Assembly (NCBI RefSeq): GCF_017916505.1
Contig: NZ_JAFMSZ010000001.1
Coordinates: 434,001-498,000 of the forward strand
Direction of reading: 5' to 3'
Length of the DNA stretch: 64,000 nt
Source of the DNA: Naasia sp. SYSU D00057
GTDB lineage: Bacteria > Actinomycetota > Actinomycetes > Actinomycetales > Microbacteriaceae
The notes under the pieces were generated by a model. That model was given only the letters and a program-made list of their open reading frames with translations, was not told the DNA's origin and made no database searches. Position numbers and translations under genes: made by a program. Positions 28,331 to 38,605 of the stretch are shown here, in pieces. Numbering within the stretch: position 1 is the first letter of the stretch; every line of letters begins with the position of its first letter.

Positions 28331-29574
28331 CGGCGGCCTCCGGCGAGCTCGACCTCGATGGCGGCCGTGAGCCGCTCCTCGAGGGGCGCGTAGCCGATCT
28401 TCTGGATGATGTCGGTGAGGAAGCCGCGCACGACGAGGCGCCGCGCCTCCTCCTCGGGGATGCCGCGGGCGCGCAGGTAGAACAGCTGCTCGTCGTCGAA
28501 GCGGCCCGTGGCGCTGGCGTGGCCCGCGCCCTGGATGTCGCCCGTCTCGATCTCGAGGTTCGGGATCGAGTCGGCGCGGGTGCCGTCGGTGAGGACGAGG
28601 TTGCGGTTCTGCTCGTAGCTGTCGGTCGCGACGGCGTCGGGGCCGATGAGGACGTCACCGATCCACACGGTGCGCGCGCCCTCGCCCTGCAGCGCGCCCT
28701 TGTAGTTGACGCGTCCGCGGGTGTTCGCCGCCTGGTGGAACAGGAACACCTGCTGCTCGAGGTGCTGGCCGCCGTCCGCGAAGTACACGCCGAGCAGCTC
28801 GCCGTCGGCGCCGGTGCCCGCGAGGGTGACGGCCGGGTTGACCCGGACGACCTCGCCGCCGAGCGAGACGACGACGTGCTTGAGGGTCGCGTCGCGGCCG
28901 ACCTTCGCGAAGTGGGTTGCGACGTAGCGCGCGTCGTCGTCGAAGTCCTGGACGGTGACGACCGTCAGCGACGCGCCGTCGCCGACGAGGATCTCCACGT
29001 TCTCGCTGAGGAGTGCGGAGCCCGCGTTGTCGAGCACGACCACGGCGTTGCTGAACGGCTTGGCCTCGATGAGGGTGTGCGCGGCGCGGGCGCCGGAACC
29101 GAACTGCGACCGGGTGAGCACGAGCTCGCGGTGCTCCTCGCCGCCGACGGTGACGGCGAGGGCGCCCTCGAACATCGTCCACGCGTTGGCGGAGGCCCGG
29201 TCCTCGGGGATGCCGGCGAGCCCGATCCGCGGGTCGGAGCGGGGCACCCAGGCCACGTCGATGTCCTCGACGGCCGGCGCCTCGAACTCGTAGCGGCTGC
29301 CGTCGAGGTGCCCGCTGATCAGCTCGGCGATGCGGTCGACCGGCGTCAGCTTCCAGGTCGCCTCGCGACCAGTCACCTCCGGGAAGTCGTGCACGTCCGT
29401 CGAGGTGAACCGCTCGTTGCGCGTCTGCACCGGCACGCTGCCGTGTCGGTTCGTCGCGTCGGAGATGATCGCCGGCCGCGTGCCGGTGCCCGTGACCTCG
29501 ACGGCGGTCTCGCCGTCGGGGGTCGCCAGTCCGCGGGTGGTGGTGTCGTTCTCAGTCAAAGTGTTCTCCGGCAC
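28327..29574 (-). CDS. sufD: Fe-S cluster assembly protein SufD
   Basis: A 415-residue SufBD-fold protein that forms the scaffold complex with SufB and SufC. The C-terminal half holds the beta-helix and the conserved GIPEEEARRLVVRGFL motif; the N-terminal ~70 residues are variable. The GTG at 29574 directly abuts the sufB stop codon (no gap), so translation is probably coupled. It lacks the SufB-specific persulfide cysteine region, as expected. Confidence 0.94.
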   Translation of the reverse strand: MPENTLTENDTTTRGLATPDGETAVEVTGTGTRPAIISDATNRHGSVPVQTRNERFTSTDVHDFPEVTGREATWKLTPVDRIAELISGHLDGSRYEFEAPAVEDIDVAWVPRSDPRIGLAGIPEDRASANAWTMFEGALAVTVGGEEHRELVLTRSQFGSGARAAHTLIEAKPFSNAVVVLDNAGSALLSENVEILVGDGASLTVVTVQDFDDDARYVATHFAKVGRDATLKHVVVSLGGEVVRVNPAVTLAGTGADGELLGVYFADGGQHLEQQVFLFHQAANTRGRVNYKGALQGEGARTVWIGDVLIGPDAVATDSYEQNRNLVLTDGTRADSIPNLEIETGDIQGAGHASATGRFDDEQLFYLRARGIPEEEARRLVVRGFLTDIIQKIGYAPLEERLTAAIEVELAGGRR

Positions 29575-30993
29575 CTAGCCGACGCTGCCTTCCATGCCCA
29601 TCTCGATGAGCTTGTTGAGCTCGAGTGCGTACTCCATCGGCAGCTCGCGCGCGATCGGCTCGATGAAGCCGCGGACGATCATGGCCATCGCCTCGTCCTC
29701 GGGCATGCCGCGCGACATGAGGTAGAAGAGCTGCTCCTCGCTGACCTTCGAGACAGTCGCCTCGTGGCCGAGCTGGACGTCGTCGACCCGGATGTCGATG
29801 GCGGGGTACGTGTCGGATCGCGAGATCGTGTCGACGAGCAGGGCGTCGCAGCGGACCGTGTTCGCGGAGTGGTGCGCGTTCGCGTCCACCCGGACCTCTC
29901 CGCGGTAGCCGGCGCGGCCGCCGCCGCGGGCGATCGACTTGGAGACGATCGACGACTGCGTGTACGGCGCCATGTGGATCATCTTCGCGCCGGCGTCCTG
30001 GTGCTGGCCGGGGCCCGCGAAGGCGACGGACAGGGTCTCGCCCTTGGCGCGCTCGCCCGCGAGGTAGATGGACGGGTACTTCATCGTCACCTTGGAGCCG
30101 ATGTTGCCGTCGATCCACTCCATCGTCGCGCCCTCGTGGGCGATGGCCCTCTTGGTGACGAGGTTGTAGACGTTGTTCGACCAGTTCTGGATGGTCGTGT
30201 ACCGGACGCGCGCGTTCTTCTTGACGATGATCTCGACGACCGCGGAGTGCAGCGAGTCGGACTTGTAGATCGGCGCCGTGCAGCCCTCGATGTAGTGCAC
30301 GTAGCTGTCCTCGTCGGCGATGATCAGCGTCCGCTCGAACTGGCCCATGTTCTCGGTGTTGATCCGGAAGTAGGCCTGCAGCGGGATCTCGACGTGCACG
30401 CCCTTCGGGACGTAGACGAAGGAGCCGCCCGACCAGACGGCCGTGTTGAGTGCGGCGAACTTGTTGTCGCCCGAGGGGATGACGGTGCCGAAGTACTCCT
30501 GGAAGATCTCCGGGTGCTCCCGCAGCGCGGTGTCGGTGTCGAGGAAGAGCACGCCCTGCGCCTCGAGGTCCTCGCGGATCTGGTGGTAGACGACCTCGGA
30601 CTCGTACTGGGCGGCGACACCGGCGACGAGGCGCTGGCGCTCCGCCTCCGGGATGCCGAGCTTCTCGTACGTGTTGCGGATGTCCTCGGGCAGGTCCTCC
30701 CAGCTCTGGGCCTGCTTCTCGGTGGACCGCACGAAGTACTTGATATTGTCGAAGTCGATCTCGGAGAGGTCGGCGCCCCACATCGGCATCGGCTTGCGCT
30801 CGAAGATCTGCAGAGCCTTCAGCCGGTTGCGGCGCATCCACTCCGGCTCGTTCTTGAGCGTCGAGATGTTCTCCACGACGGCCGGCGAGAGCCCGCGCTG
30901 AGCGGTGGCACCGGCGGTGTCGGTGTCGGCCCAGCCGAACTCGTACTGCCCCAGGCTCGCGAGTTCCGGTCGGTCGATCAAGACGTCGGACAT
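29575..30993 (-). CDS. sufB: Fe-S cluster assembly protein SufB
   Basis: A 472-residue SufB, the first gene of the suf operon. Key segments are [37 protein letters not shown] (with the conserved His/Glu of the cluster site) and [13 protein letters not shown]. The ATG at 30993 has an AGAGAGGT site four bases upstream; a 19-codon in-frame extension lacks support. No sufR-type regulator gene lies upstream; the 234-bp gap to ctaA is divergent and must hold both promoters. No intein is present. Confidence 0.96.
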   Translation of the reverse strand: MSDVLIDRPELASLGQYEFGWADTDTAGATAQRGLSPAVVENISTLKNEPEWMRRNRLKALQIFERKPMPMWGADLSEIDFDNIKYFVRSTEKQAQSWEDLPEDIRNTYEKLGIPEAERQRLVAGVAAQYESEVVYHQIREDLEAQGVLFLDTDTALREHPEIFQEYFGTVIPSGDNKFAALNTAVWSGGSFVYVPKGVHVEIPLQAYFRINTENMGQFERTLIIADEDSYVHYIEGCTAPIYKSDSLHSAVVEIIVKKNARVRYTTIQNWSNNVYNLVTKRAIAHEGATMEWIDGNIGSKVTMKYPSIYLAGERAKGETLSVAFAGPGQHQDAGAKMIHMAPYTQSSIVSKSIARGGGRAGYRGEVRVDANAHHSANTVRCDALLVDTISRSDTYPAIDIRVDDVQLGHEATVSKVSEEQLFYLMSRGMPEDEAMAMIVRGFIEPIARELPMEYALELNKLIEMGMEGSVG

Positions 30994-31227
30994 GTGTACC
31001 TCTCTTCCGTCGGGGCCAACCGGACGGTGGCCCCCGGCATTCCCTCGCACAGCTTTCGCTCAGGCCGAGGAGACTCGCCCGATCCGGGCTCCGGAGCTCT
31101 CGCGCCTAGACTGAACACCACCTCGGGAGGACTCCCGATATCGACGCTGACGTGCCCGAGACGGCATGGGCGGTGTTCGTGACCCCAGCAATGCTACAGG
31201 GACGTTTTCCCGCGCGAAAGGCAGTCG

Positions 31228-32196
31228 GTGGCCCTAGACACCCGGACGGAAGCCCCCTCCCCCGCACGCCTCCGGGCGCGACTCATGCCGACGGGGATCA
31301 CCTCGTGGACCCGGCTGCTCGCGTGGACGAACCTCGTGCTCCAGGGCGTCATCGTCGGCACGGGCGGCGCCGTGCGCCTGACCGGCTCCGGGCTCGGCTG
31401 CCCGACGTGGCCGCGCTGCACGGCGGAGTCGTTCGTCGCGACGCCGGAGATGGGCATCCACGGCGCCATCGAGTTCGGCAACCGGCTCCTCACCTTCGTG
31501 CTCGTCGGGGTGGCGGTGCTGCTCTTCCTCGCGGTCGTGCGCACCGCTCCCACCGGCCGTCGCCTCGTCGTGCCCGCCCTGCTGATCGGTCTCGGCATCC
31601 CGGCCCAGGGCGTCGTGGGCGGCATCACCGTGCTGACCCAGCTCAACCCCTACGTCGTCGGCCTGCACTTCGTCGTGTCGATCGGTCTCGTCGCTCTCGC
31701 CACCGTGCTCGTCTGGCGGGTCTATTTCCCGGTGGCCGACCGCGCCAACGTGGTGCCCGCATCGACCCGTGCCGCCGGCTGGGGTGTCGCGGCGCTCACC
31801 CTGATCACGATCGTGGTCGGGATCATCACGACCGGCTCCGGCCCGCACGCCGGCGACAGCGGCGCCGCGCGCAACGGACTCGACTCGGAGCTCCTGCAGC
31901 ATGTGCACAGCTGGCCCGCCTACGCCCTGTTCGCGCTGACGCTGGTCATGCTCGGGCTGACACGCACCGCGCCGCGGATGCGCCGCTACGTCGTCCTGCT
32001 GCTCGCGACGGAGGTGCTGCAGATCGCGGTCGGCATCACCCAGGCCCGCACCGGCCTGCCGGCCGGGCTCGTCGCCGCGCACATGCTCCTCGCCTGCGTC
32101 GCCACAGGCCTTGCGACCGCCGTCGTGCTCGCCGCACGCCAGCCGGTGCGTGCGGCTCAGCTCTCCCCCACGGACACCGCCGCCTCCCTCCGCTGA
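31228..32196 (+). CDS. ctaA: Heme A synthase (COX15/CtaA family)
   Basis: A 322-residue polytopic membrane protein (about eight helices) that oxidises heme O to heme A for cytochrome aa3 oxidase. The GGAVRLTGSGLGCPTWPRC loop contains the paired cysteines found in type B enzymes; HGAIEFGNRLLT and LQHVHSWPAY hold heme-ligand histidines. The GTG at 31228 follows an AAGG. It faces ctaB 2 kb away, with an exporter operon between them, and is divergent from sufB. Confidence 0.92.
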   Translation: MALDTRTEAPSPARLRARLMPTGITSWTRLLAWTNLVLQGVIVGTGGAVRLTGSGLGCPTWPRCTAESFVATPEMGIHGAIEFGNRLLTFVLVGVAVLLFLAVVRTAPTGRRLVVPALLIGLGIPAQGVVGGITVLTQLNPYVVGLHFVVSIGLVALATVLVWRVYFPVADRANVVPASTRAAGWGVAALTLITIVVGIITTGSGPHAGDSGAARNGLDSELLQHVHSWPAYALFALTLVMLGLTRTAPRMRRYVVLLLATEVLQIAVGITQARTGLPAGLVAAHMLLACVATGLATAVVLAARQPVRAAQLSPTDTAASLR

Positions 32197-32321
32197 CAAC
32201 CTCCGCTCCCGGTGCCTGAGGGACCACCGGGGTCGAGCGACGCGACACGCCCGAGCGCGGGAGGCGCCGACCCCGGTTTGGGTCGCGCTCCCACGGCTTC
32301 CCGCGAGTACCATCGCGGCCC

Positions 32322-33314
32322 ATGGCGTTCGTCGAAGCGGCCGATCTCCACGTCACGTACCACCCGCGCAAGGCGCCGGAGGTGCGGGCGCTCGACGGCC
32401 TGAGCCTCGACGTGCCGGCGGGCACGGTGTTCGGGCTGCTCGGCCCGAACGGCGCGGGCAAGTCGACGACGGTGAAGGTCCTCACGACCCTGATCCGCGC
32501 CGACTCCGGCACCGCCCGCATCGACGGCATCGACGTGCGGGAGCATCCGGACGAGATCCGCCGGCGCATCGGGGTCTCCGGCCAGTACGCGGCCGTCGAC
32601 GAGAACCTCAGCGCCATCGAGAACCTCGACATGGTCGGCCGGCTCTACCACCTGACCCGCGGCGACTCCCGGCGGCGAGCGGACGAGCTCGTCGAGCTGT
32701 TCGACCTCGGCGAGGCGAAGAACCGGCCGGTGAAGGGGTTCTCCGGCGGCATGCGCCGGCGCATCGACCTCGCGTGCGCGCTCGTGATCGCGCCCGCCGT
32801 GCTCTTCCTCGACGAGCCGACCACCGGCCTCGACCCGCGCAGCCGCCTCGGCATGTGGGAGGTGATCGAGCGCCTCGCCTCCACCGGCACGACGGTGCTG
32901 CTGACGACGCAGTACCTCGAGGAGGCGGACCGCCTCGCGGACGACATCGCGGTCATCGATCGGGGCAAGGTGATCGCGCGCGGCACCGCCGACGCGCTCA
33001 AGGCGCGGATCGGCGGCCGCCGGGTGCAGCTGACCCTCGTCTCGCCCGACGACCTCCCGGTCGCGCGGGCTGCGCTCGAGCGGGTGGGCACGGGGACGCC
33101 GGAGGTGTCGGCGGAGGGACGCGGCCTCAGCGTCACCGTCGCCGAGGGGGCCGCCGAGCTGTCGCGGGTCCTCGGCGAACTGGAGTCGGCCGGGGTCGCC
33201 CTCTACGACGCTGGCATGCAGCGGCCGACGCTCGACGACGTCTTCCTGCGGCTCACCGGACACATGGCCGCGGACGAGGACGGCCAGGAGACAGAGGGAC
33301 GGAGGGCGTCGTGA
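32322..33314 (+). CDS. ABC transporter ATP-binding protein (DrrA/daunorubicin-resistance type)
   Basis: A 330-residue ABC ATPase with Walker A GPNGAGKST, the GQYAAVDENLSAIENL Q-loop region, signature FSGGMRRRIDLA, Walker [12 protein letters not shown] and the switch His replaced by Gln (TTQYLEEAD), which is typical for DrrA-like exporters. The C-terminal DUF4162-like domain ends in LDDVFLRLTG. It would energise the following permease; the exported compound is unknown. Confidence 0.93.
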   Translation: MAFVEAADLHVTYHPRKAPEVRALDGLSLDVPAGTVFGLLGPNGAGKSTTVKVLTTLIRADSGTARIDGIDVREHPDEIRRRIGVSGQYAAVDENLSAIENLDMVGRLYHLTRGDSRRRADELVELFDLGEAKNRPVKGFSGGMRRRIDLACALVIAPAVLFLDEPTTGLDPRSRLGMWEVIERLASTGTTVLLTTQYLEEADRLADDIAVIDRGKVIARGTADALKARIGGRRVQLTLVSPDDLPVARAALERVGTGTPEVSAEGRGLSVTVAEGAAELSRVLGELESAGVALYDAGMQRPTLDDVFLRLTGHMAADEDGQETEGRRAS

Positions 33315-34204
33315 GCGCCGAAGACACGATGCGGAGGCCCGGCGCGGCGGCGGTCGCCCCCCACCCGGTGATCGGGGCGGCGCCGGTCCCCCGCGAGCCG
33401 TCCCCGCTCGCCGCCTGGTTCTCGGACGGCTGGATCACGACGCGGCGCAACCTGATCAAGATCAAGCGCGTGCCGGACGTCCTCGTCTTCACCACGCTGC
33501 AGCCGATCATGTTCGTGCTGCTGTTCAGCTACGTCTACGCCGGCTCGATCGAGATCCCGGGCTCCGACTACAAGGAGTTCATCATGGCCGGGATCTTCGC
33601 CCAGACGGTCGTGTTCGGCGCCACGTGGTCCGGCTACGCGACCGCGCAGGACATCCGCGACGGCATCATCGACCGCTTCCGGACGCTGCCGATGCGGCCC
33701 TCCGCCGTGCTCGTCGGCCGGACCAACGGCGACCTCCTCATCAACTGCATCTCGATGGTGGTGATGATCGCCACCGGGCTGGTCGTCGGCTGGCGCGTGC
33801 GGTCGAGCCTGCTCGAGGGCGTCGCAGGTGTGCTGCTGCTGCTCGTGTTCGCCTATGCGCTGTCGTGGGTGTTCGTGTTCATCGGGCTCACCGTGCGCAG
33901 CCCCGAGGTGATCAACAACGTCTCGTTCATCGTCCTCTTCCCGATCACGTTCATCTCGAACGCGTTCGTGCCGAGCGAGAACCTGCCCACCCCGCTCCGG
34001 GTGTTCGCCGAGTGGAATCCGGTGTCCGCGCTGGTGCTCGCGGCGCGGCAGCTGTTCGGCAACATCCCGCCGCAGATGCAGGTCGGCGACACCTGGCCGC
34101 TGCAGAACCCCGTGCTGGCGGTGCTGATCGGCATCGTGGTGCTGCTCGCCGTCTTCGTGCCGCTCTCGGTGTGGCGATTCGGGCGGATCGGCAGCCGCGC
34201 CTGA
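33311..34204 (+). CDS. ABC-2 type exporter permease (DrrB type)
   Basis: A 297-residue membrane protein with six predicted helices and the ABC-2 signature region around FIVLFPITFISNAFVPSENLPTPLRVFAEWNPVS. The first ~35 residues are a soluble Ala/Pro-rich leader. The GTG at 33311 overlaps the ATPase stop by 4 nt (GTGA), so the pair is translationally coupled. It ends 7 bp after its stop at a palindrome and converges on ctaB. Confidence 0.92.
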   Translation: MSAEDTMRRPGAAAVAPHPVIGAAPVPREPSPLAAWFSDGWITTRRNLIKIKRVPDVLVFTTLQPIMFVLLFSYVYAGSIEIPGSDYKEFIMAGIFAQTVVFGATWSGYATAQDIRDGIIDRFRTLPMRPSAVLVGRTNGDLLINCISMVVMIATGLVVGWRVRSSLLEGVAGVLLLLVFAYALSWVFVFIGLTVRSPEVINNVSFIVLFPITFISNAFVPSENLPTPLRVFAEWNPVSALVLAARQLFGNIPPQMQVGDTWPLQNPVLAVLIGIVVLLAVFVPLSVWRFGRIGSRA

Positions 34205-34264
34205 CGCGGGTCGCGCGGACGACGAGCGGCTGCAGACCGTCGCGAGTTGTCCGCCAGACCCGCG
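34205..34264. repeat. Intergenic palindrome between exporter permease and ctaB
   Basis: Outer arms CGCGGGTC (34205-34212) and GACCCGCG (34257-34264) with further pairing GCGGAC/GTCCGC inside, overlapping the gap between two convergent genes. The right half contains GCGAGTTGTCCGCCAGA, resembling the element after bioY. A two-way terminator is likely. Confidence 0.65.
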
Positions 34265-34271
34265 CGATCCC

Positions 34272-35204
34272 CTAGAAGGGAAGCAGCGGGTCGATCGCGA
34301 CCGCGAGGAAGAGGAGCGTCAGGTAGGTGATCGAGGCGTGGAAGACGCGCATCGGGCGCGGCTCCTCCTCGCGGATCGCGAGCGCGTACAGGCGGTGCGT
34401 CTCGTAGACGAACCAGATGCCGGACGCGACCGCGGCGACCGTGTAGGTGATCCCCATCCCGGCGACGGGGATGAGCAGCAGCGAGCACGCGACCGTCGCC
34501 CACGCGTAGAGGATCGTCTGCAGGCCGACGGCCGCACGGGTGCGCACCACCGCGAGCATCGGCACTCCCACCGACTCGTAGTCGTCGCGGTACTTCATGG
34601 ACAGCGGCCAGTAGTGCGGCGGCGTCCAGAGGAACACGACCGCGAACAGGATGAGCGGCGCCCAGTCGACACGCCCGGTGACCGCGGCCCAGCCGATCAG
34701 CACCGGGAAGCAGCCGGCGATGCCGCCCCAGATGATGTTCTGCTCGGTGCGGCGCTTCAGCCAGAGCGTGTAGACGAGCACGTAGAAGAGGATCGCCGCC
34801 ACCGACAGGGCGGCCGCGAGCGGTGTGGTGAAGACGTAGAGCCACACCGTTGAGACGACGCCGAGGATCCAGGCGAACACGAGCGCCTCGCGCGGCGTCA
34901 CCTCTCCGGTGACGAGCGGGCGGCGCTTCGTGCGGTGCATCACCGCGTCGATGTCGCGGTCGAAGTAGCAGTTGAAGACACCCGCCGATCCGGCGCTCAG
35001 CGCGCCGCCGAAGAGGGTCGCGAGCATCAGCCACGGGCTGGGGATGCCGTCGGCGGCGAGGATCATGACCGGGGCGGTCGTCACGAGCAGCAGCTCGATG
35101 ACCCGCGGCTTCGTGAGCGCGAGGTAGGCCTTCGCCTTGGTGCCGAAAGGAATGCGACCGGGCCTCGGGCCCGCGCTCCGACCTTGCTCTACTGCTGTGC
35201 TCAC
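34272..35204 (-). CDS. ctaB: Protoheme IX farnesyltransferase (heme O synthase)
   Basis: A 310-residue UbiA-type prenyltransferase with about nine helices that attaches a farnesyl group to heme B, giving heme O for CtaA. The Asp-rich motif NCYFDRDID (prenyl-diphosphate Mg site) and [14 protein letters not shown] are diagnostic. A GTG start at 35204 gives the short polar N-terminus. It is divergent from tkt, the usual neighbour in actinobacteria. Confidence 0.95.
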   Translation of the reverse strand: MSTAVEQGRSAGPRPGRIPFGTKAKAYLALTKPRVIELLLVTTAPVMILAADGIPSPWLMLATLFGGALSAGSAGVFNCYFDRDIDAVMHRTKRRPLVTGEVTPREALVFAWILGVVSTVWLYVFTTPLAAALSVAAILFYVLVYTLWLKRRTEQNIIWGGIAGCFPVLIGWAAVTGRVDWAPLILFAVVFLWTPPHYWPLSMKYRDDYESVGVPMLAVVRTRAAVGLQTILYAWATVACSLLLIPVAGMGITYTVAAVASGIWFVYETHRLYALAIREEEPRPMRVFHASITYLTLLFLAVAIDPLLPF

Positions 35205-35289
35205 CGCATCCGATTCTACGGTGCCGCGGCCGCATGACCCCGGACAGGGGCGGCGCTGTCAAGGCCGACCCCCCGGTGGAGGCGGTACC

Positions 35290-35295
35290 TATACT
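35290..35295 (+). promoter_or_regulatory. Candidate -10 element for the tkt operon
   Basis: TATACT followed by TG, about 54 nt before the preferred tkt start. No good -35 hexamer was found at the usual distance; support is limited to the -10 match in an otherwise very GC-rich stretch. Confidence 0.4.
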
Positions 35296-35348
35296 TGAAC
35301 GGGCCTGAGACCGGGCCGTACAACTTCATGAAGAAGGGTCTTCACCCA

Positions 35349-37442
35349 GTGGCAGATTTCCAATGGGACCCCATTGACGACAAGGCAGTGGACACGGCGC
35401 GCATCCTCGCGGCTGACGCGGTGGAAGAGGCGGGCAATGGGCACCCGGGGACGGCCATGAGCCTCGCACCCGTCGCGCACCTGCTCTTCCAGAAGGTCAT
35501 GCGCCGCGACCCGAGCGACAACGAGTGGCTGGGCCGCGACCGGTTCATCCTGTCCGCCGGGCACGCGTCGCTGTTCCAGTACGTGCAGTTCTACCTCGCC
35601 GGCTACGGCCTCGAGCTCGAGGACCTGCAGCACCTGCGCAAGTGGGGTTCGAAGACGCCCGGGCACCCGGAGTACGGCCACACCGACGGCATCGAGATCA
35701 CCACCGGCCCGCTCGGCCAGGGCCTCGCCTCGGCCGTCGGCTTCGCCTACGCGTCGCGCTTCGAGCGCGGCCTGTTCGACCCGGATGCCGCTCCCGGCAC
35801 CAGCCCCTTCGACCACTACGTGTACGTCGTCGCGGGCGACGGCGACCTGCAGGAGGGCATCACGAGCGAGGCCTCCTCGCTCGCCGGCCACCAGCAGCTC
35901 GGCAACCTCGTCGTCATCTACGACAGCAACCAGATCTCGATCGAGGACGACACCAACATCGCCTTCACCGAGGACGTGGCGCAGCGCTACGCGTCCTACG
36001 GCTGGCACGTCCAGACCGTCGACTGGAAGAAGACGGGCGAGTACGTCGAGGACGCCGCCGAGCTCTACCGCGCGATCGAGGCCGCGAAGGCCGAGACGGA
36101 CAAGCCGTCGATCATCATCCTCAAGACGATCATCGGCTGGCCGAGCCCGAAGAAGCAGAACACCGGCAAGATCCACGGCTCCGCTCTGGGCGGCGACGAG
36201 CTCCGCGCGGTGAAGGAGGTCCTCGGCTTCGACCCCGAGAAGACCTTCGTCGTCGACGACGAGGTGCTCGCCCACACCCGCAAGGCTGTGGAGCGCGGCC
36301 AGGCCGAGCACGCCGAGTGGCGGAAGCAGTTCGACGCGTGGGCCGAGGCGAACCCCGAGCGCAAGGCGCTCCTCGACCGCCTGCTCTCCGGCGAGCTGCC
36401 CGAGGGGATCGAGGAGGCGCTGCCCGTCTTCCCGACCGACAAGGCCCTCTCCACGCGCGCCGCGTCCGGCAAGGTCATCAACGCGATCGCGCCGCTCATG
36501 CCCGAGTTCTGGGGCGGATCCGCCGACCTCGCCGAGTCGAACCTCACCACGATCACGGAGGGCGACTCGTTCGTGCCCGCCGAGTGGTCGACCCACGAGT
36601 GGACCGGCAACCCGTACGGCCGCGTGCTGCACTTCGGCATCCGCGAGCACGCGATGGGCGCCATCCTCAACGGCATCGTGCTGCACGGCAACACGCGCCC
36701 GTTCGGCGGCACGTTCCTCATCTTCAGCGACTACATGCGCCCGGCCGTCCGCCTGGCCGCGCTGATGAAGGCCCCGGCCATCTACGTGTGGACGCACGAC
36801 TCCTTCGCCCTCGGCGAGGACGGCCCCACGCACCAGCCGATCGAGCAGCTCACCGCCCTCCGCGCCATCCCGGGCCTCGACGTCGTCCGTCCCGCGGACG
36901 CCAACGAGGTCGCGTGGGCGTGGAAGACGGTGCTCGAGCGCCGCAACGGGCCCGCGGGCCTCGCGCTCAGCCGCCAGAACCTGCCCGTCTTCGAGCGCGG
37001 CGAGGGCGACGCCGAGGGCGAGACCCTCGCGTCGGCCCGCAACGTCGCGCGCGGCGCGTACGTCCTCGCGGAGGCGCCGAACGGCACCCCCGACGTGATC
37101 TTCATCGCCACCGGCTCGGAGGTGCAGATCGCCCTCGCGGCCCGCGAGCAGCTGAAGGGCGAGGGCGTGAACGCCCGCGTCGTGTCGGCGCCGTGCCTCG
37201 AGTGGTTCGAGGAGCAGGACGAGGCCTACCGCGAGCAGGTCCTTCCGGCCGCCGTCAAGGCGCGCGTCTCGATCGAGGCGGGCATCGCCCTCGGCTGGCG
37301 CCCCTGGATCGGCGACGCCGGCCGCAGCGTGTCCATCGAGCACTTCGGCGCATCCGCCGACTACCAGGTGCTCTACGAGAAGTTCGGGTTCACCGCGGAG
37401 GCCGCTGTGGCCGCCGCAAAGGACTCCCTGGCCGCCCTCTGA
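35349..37442 (+). CDS. tkt: Transketolase
   Basis: A 697-residue thiamine-diphosphate enzyme moving two-carbon units in the pentose phosphate pathway. It has [10 protein letters not shown], the [18 protein letters not shown] cofactor motif, and the pyrimidine-domain GIREHAMG with catalytic Glu. The GTG at 35349 (VADFQWDP) matches the length and start of relatives; an in-frame ATG seven codons upstream gives MKKGLHP and cannot be excluded, since the AAGAAGGG at 35330-35337 is 11 nt from the GTG. It heads the operon tkt-tal-pgi-zwf-opcA-pgl. Confidence 0.95.
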   Translation: MADFQWDPIDDKAVDTARILAADAVEEAGNGHPGTAMSLAPVAHLLFQKVMRRDPSDNEWLGRDRFILSAGHASLFQYVQFYLAGYGLELEDLQHLRKWGSKTPGHPEYGHTDGIEITTGPLGQGLASAVGFAYASRFERGLFDPDAAPGTSPFDHYVYVVAGDGDLQEGITSEASSLAGHQQLGNLVVIYDSNQISIEDDTNIAFTEDVAQRYASYGWHVQTVDWKKTGEYVEDAAELYRAIEAAKAETDKPSIIILKTIIGWPSPKKQNTGKIHGSALGGDELRAVKEVLGFDPEKTFVVDDEVLAHTRKAVERGQAEHAEWRKQFDAWAEANPERKALLDRLLSGELPEGIEEALPVFPTDKALSTRAASGKVINAIAPLMPEFWGGSADLAESNLTTITEGDSFVPAEWSTHEWTGNPYGRVLHFGIREHAMGAILNGIVLHGNTRPFGGTFLIFSDYMRPAVRLAALMKAPAIYVWTHDSFALGEDGPTHQPIEQLTALRAIPGLDVVRPADANEVAWAWKTVLERRNGPAGLALSRQNLPVFERGEGDAEGETLASARNVARGAYVLAEAPNGTPDVIFIATGSEVQIALAAREQLKGEGVNARVVSAPCLEWFEEQDEAYREQVLPAAVKARVSIEAGIALGWRPWIGDAGRSVSIEHFGASADYQVLYEKFGFTAEAAVAAAKDSLAAL

Positions 37443-37477
37443 GCGACCGCAACGCACACACGAAAGAGGGAATCGAG

Positions 37478-38605
37478 ATGACCGACACGGCATCCTCCAC
37501 CACCACCCCGACCGCCGCTCTCTCCGCGGCCGGCGTCAGCATCTGGCTCGACGACCTGTCCCGCGAGCTGCTCGACTCGGGCCGCCTGCAGGAGCTGATC
37601 GACACGCGCAACGTCGTCGGCGTGACGACGAACCCGACGATCTTCGCGTCGGCCCTTGCCAAGGGCGAGGCGTACGACGAGCAGGTCCGCGAGCTCGCCG
37701 CCGCCGGCACGGACGTCACGAGCGCGATCTTCGAGATCACCACCGCCGACGTGCAGCGCGCCTGCGACGTGTTCCGGCCGATCTACGACGCGACCGAGGG
37801 CTACGACGGCCGGGTGTCCATCGAGGTCACCCCGGGCGCCGCGCGCAACACCGAGGAGACCATCACCGAGGCCAAGGCGCTCTGGGCCAAGGTCGACCGC
37901 CCCAACGTGATGATCAAGATCCCCGCCACGAAGGAGGGGCTCCCTGCCATCACGGAGGCGATCGCGTCCGGGATCAGCGTCAACGTGACGCTCATCTTCA
38001 GCCTGCAGCGCTACGCCGAGGTCATCGCGGCCTACCTGACCGGTCTGGAGCGCGCCGCCGAGGCGGGCATCGACCTGTCGACCATCCACTCGGTCGCGTC
38101 GTTCTTCGTCTCCCGCGTGGACACCGAGATCGACAAGCGGCTCGACGCCATCGGCACCGACGAGGCGAAGGCGCTGAAGAGCCAGGCGGGCATCGCGAAC
38201 GCGCGCCTCGCGTTCCAGCTCTTCGTCGAGGAGTTCGCCACGGAGCGCGCCCTCTCGCTGCAGGAGAAGGGCGCCAACCGTCAGCGCCCGCTGTGGGCCT
38301 CGACCGGCGTGAAGTCGCCGGAGCTGCCCGACACCCTCTACGTCGTCGAGCTCACCACCCACGGTGTGGTCAACACCATGCCGGGCAAGACGCTCGAGGC
38401 CACCTTCGACCACGGCGAGATCCAGGGCGACAAGGTCACCGGCGCCTACGCCGAGGCGAAGGGGACGATCGACGCGATCGGCTCGCTCGGGATCTCGATC
38501 GACGAGGTCACGCAGCAGCTCGAGGACGAGGGCGTCGACAAGTTCGTCGTCTCCTGGAACGAGCTCACCGAGACGGTCACGAAGGCGCTCGAGGGCGCCA
38601 AGTGA
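37478..38605 (+). CDS. tal: Transaldolase
   Basis: A 375-residue transaldolase of the longer actinobacterial type. The Schiff-base lysine is in [12 protein letters not shown], with TNPTIF and the C-terminal [11 protein letters not shown] segment conserved. ATG follows GAAAGAGGG. It lies 35 bp after tkt, and its stop overlaps the pgi start by 4 nt. It links glycolysis and the pentose phosphate pathway by moving dihydroxyacetone. Confidence 0.96.
   Translation: MTDTASSTTTPTAALSAAGVSIWLDDLSRELLDSGRLQELIDTRNVVGVTTNPTIFASALAKGEAYDEQVRELAAAGTDVTSAIFEITTADVQRACDVFRPIYDATEGYDGRVSIEVTPGAARNTEETITEAKALWAKVDRPNVMIKIPATKEGLPAITEAIASGISVNVTLIFSLQRYAEVIAAYLTGLERAAEAGIDLSTIHSVASFFVSRVDTEIDKRLDAIGTDEAKALKSQAGIANARLAFQLFVEEFATERALSLQEKGANRQRPLWASTGVKSPELPDTLYVVELTTHGVVNTMPGKTLEATFDHGEIQGDKVTGAYAEAKGTIDAIGSLGISIDEVTQQLEDEGVDKFVVSWNELTETVTKALEGAK

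Noticed and set aside
30994-31227. SufR-type operator in the sufB-ctaA gap.
   Set aside because: Several weak inverted repeats occur by chance in this GC-rich gap; none matches a known SufR site well enough to report.
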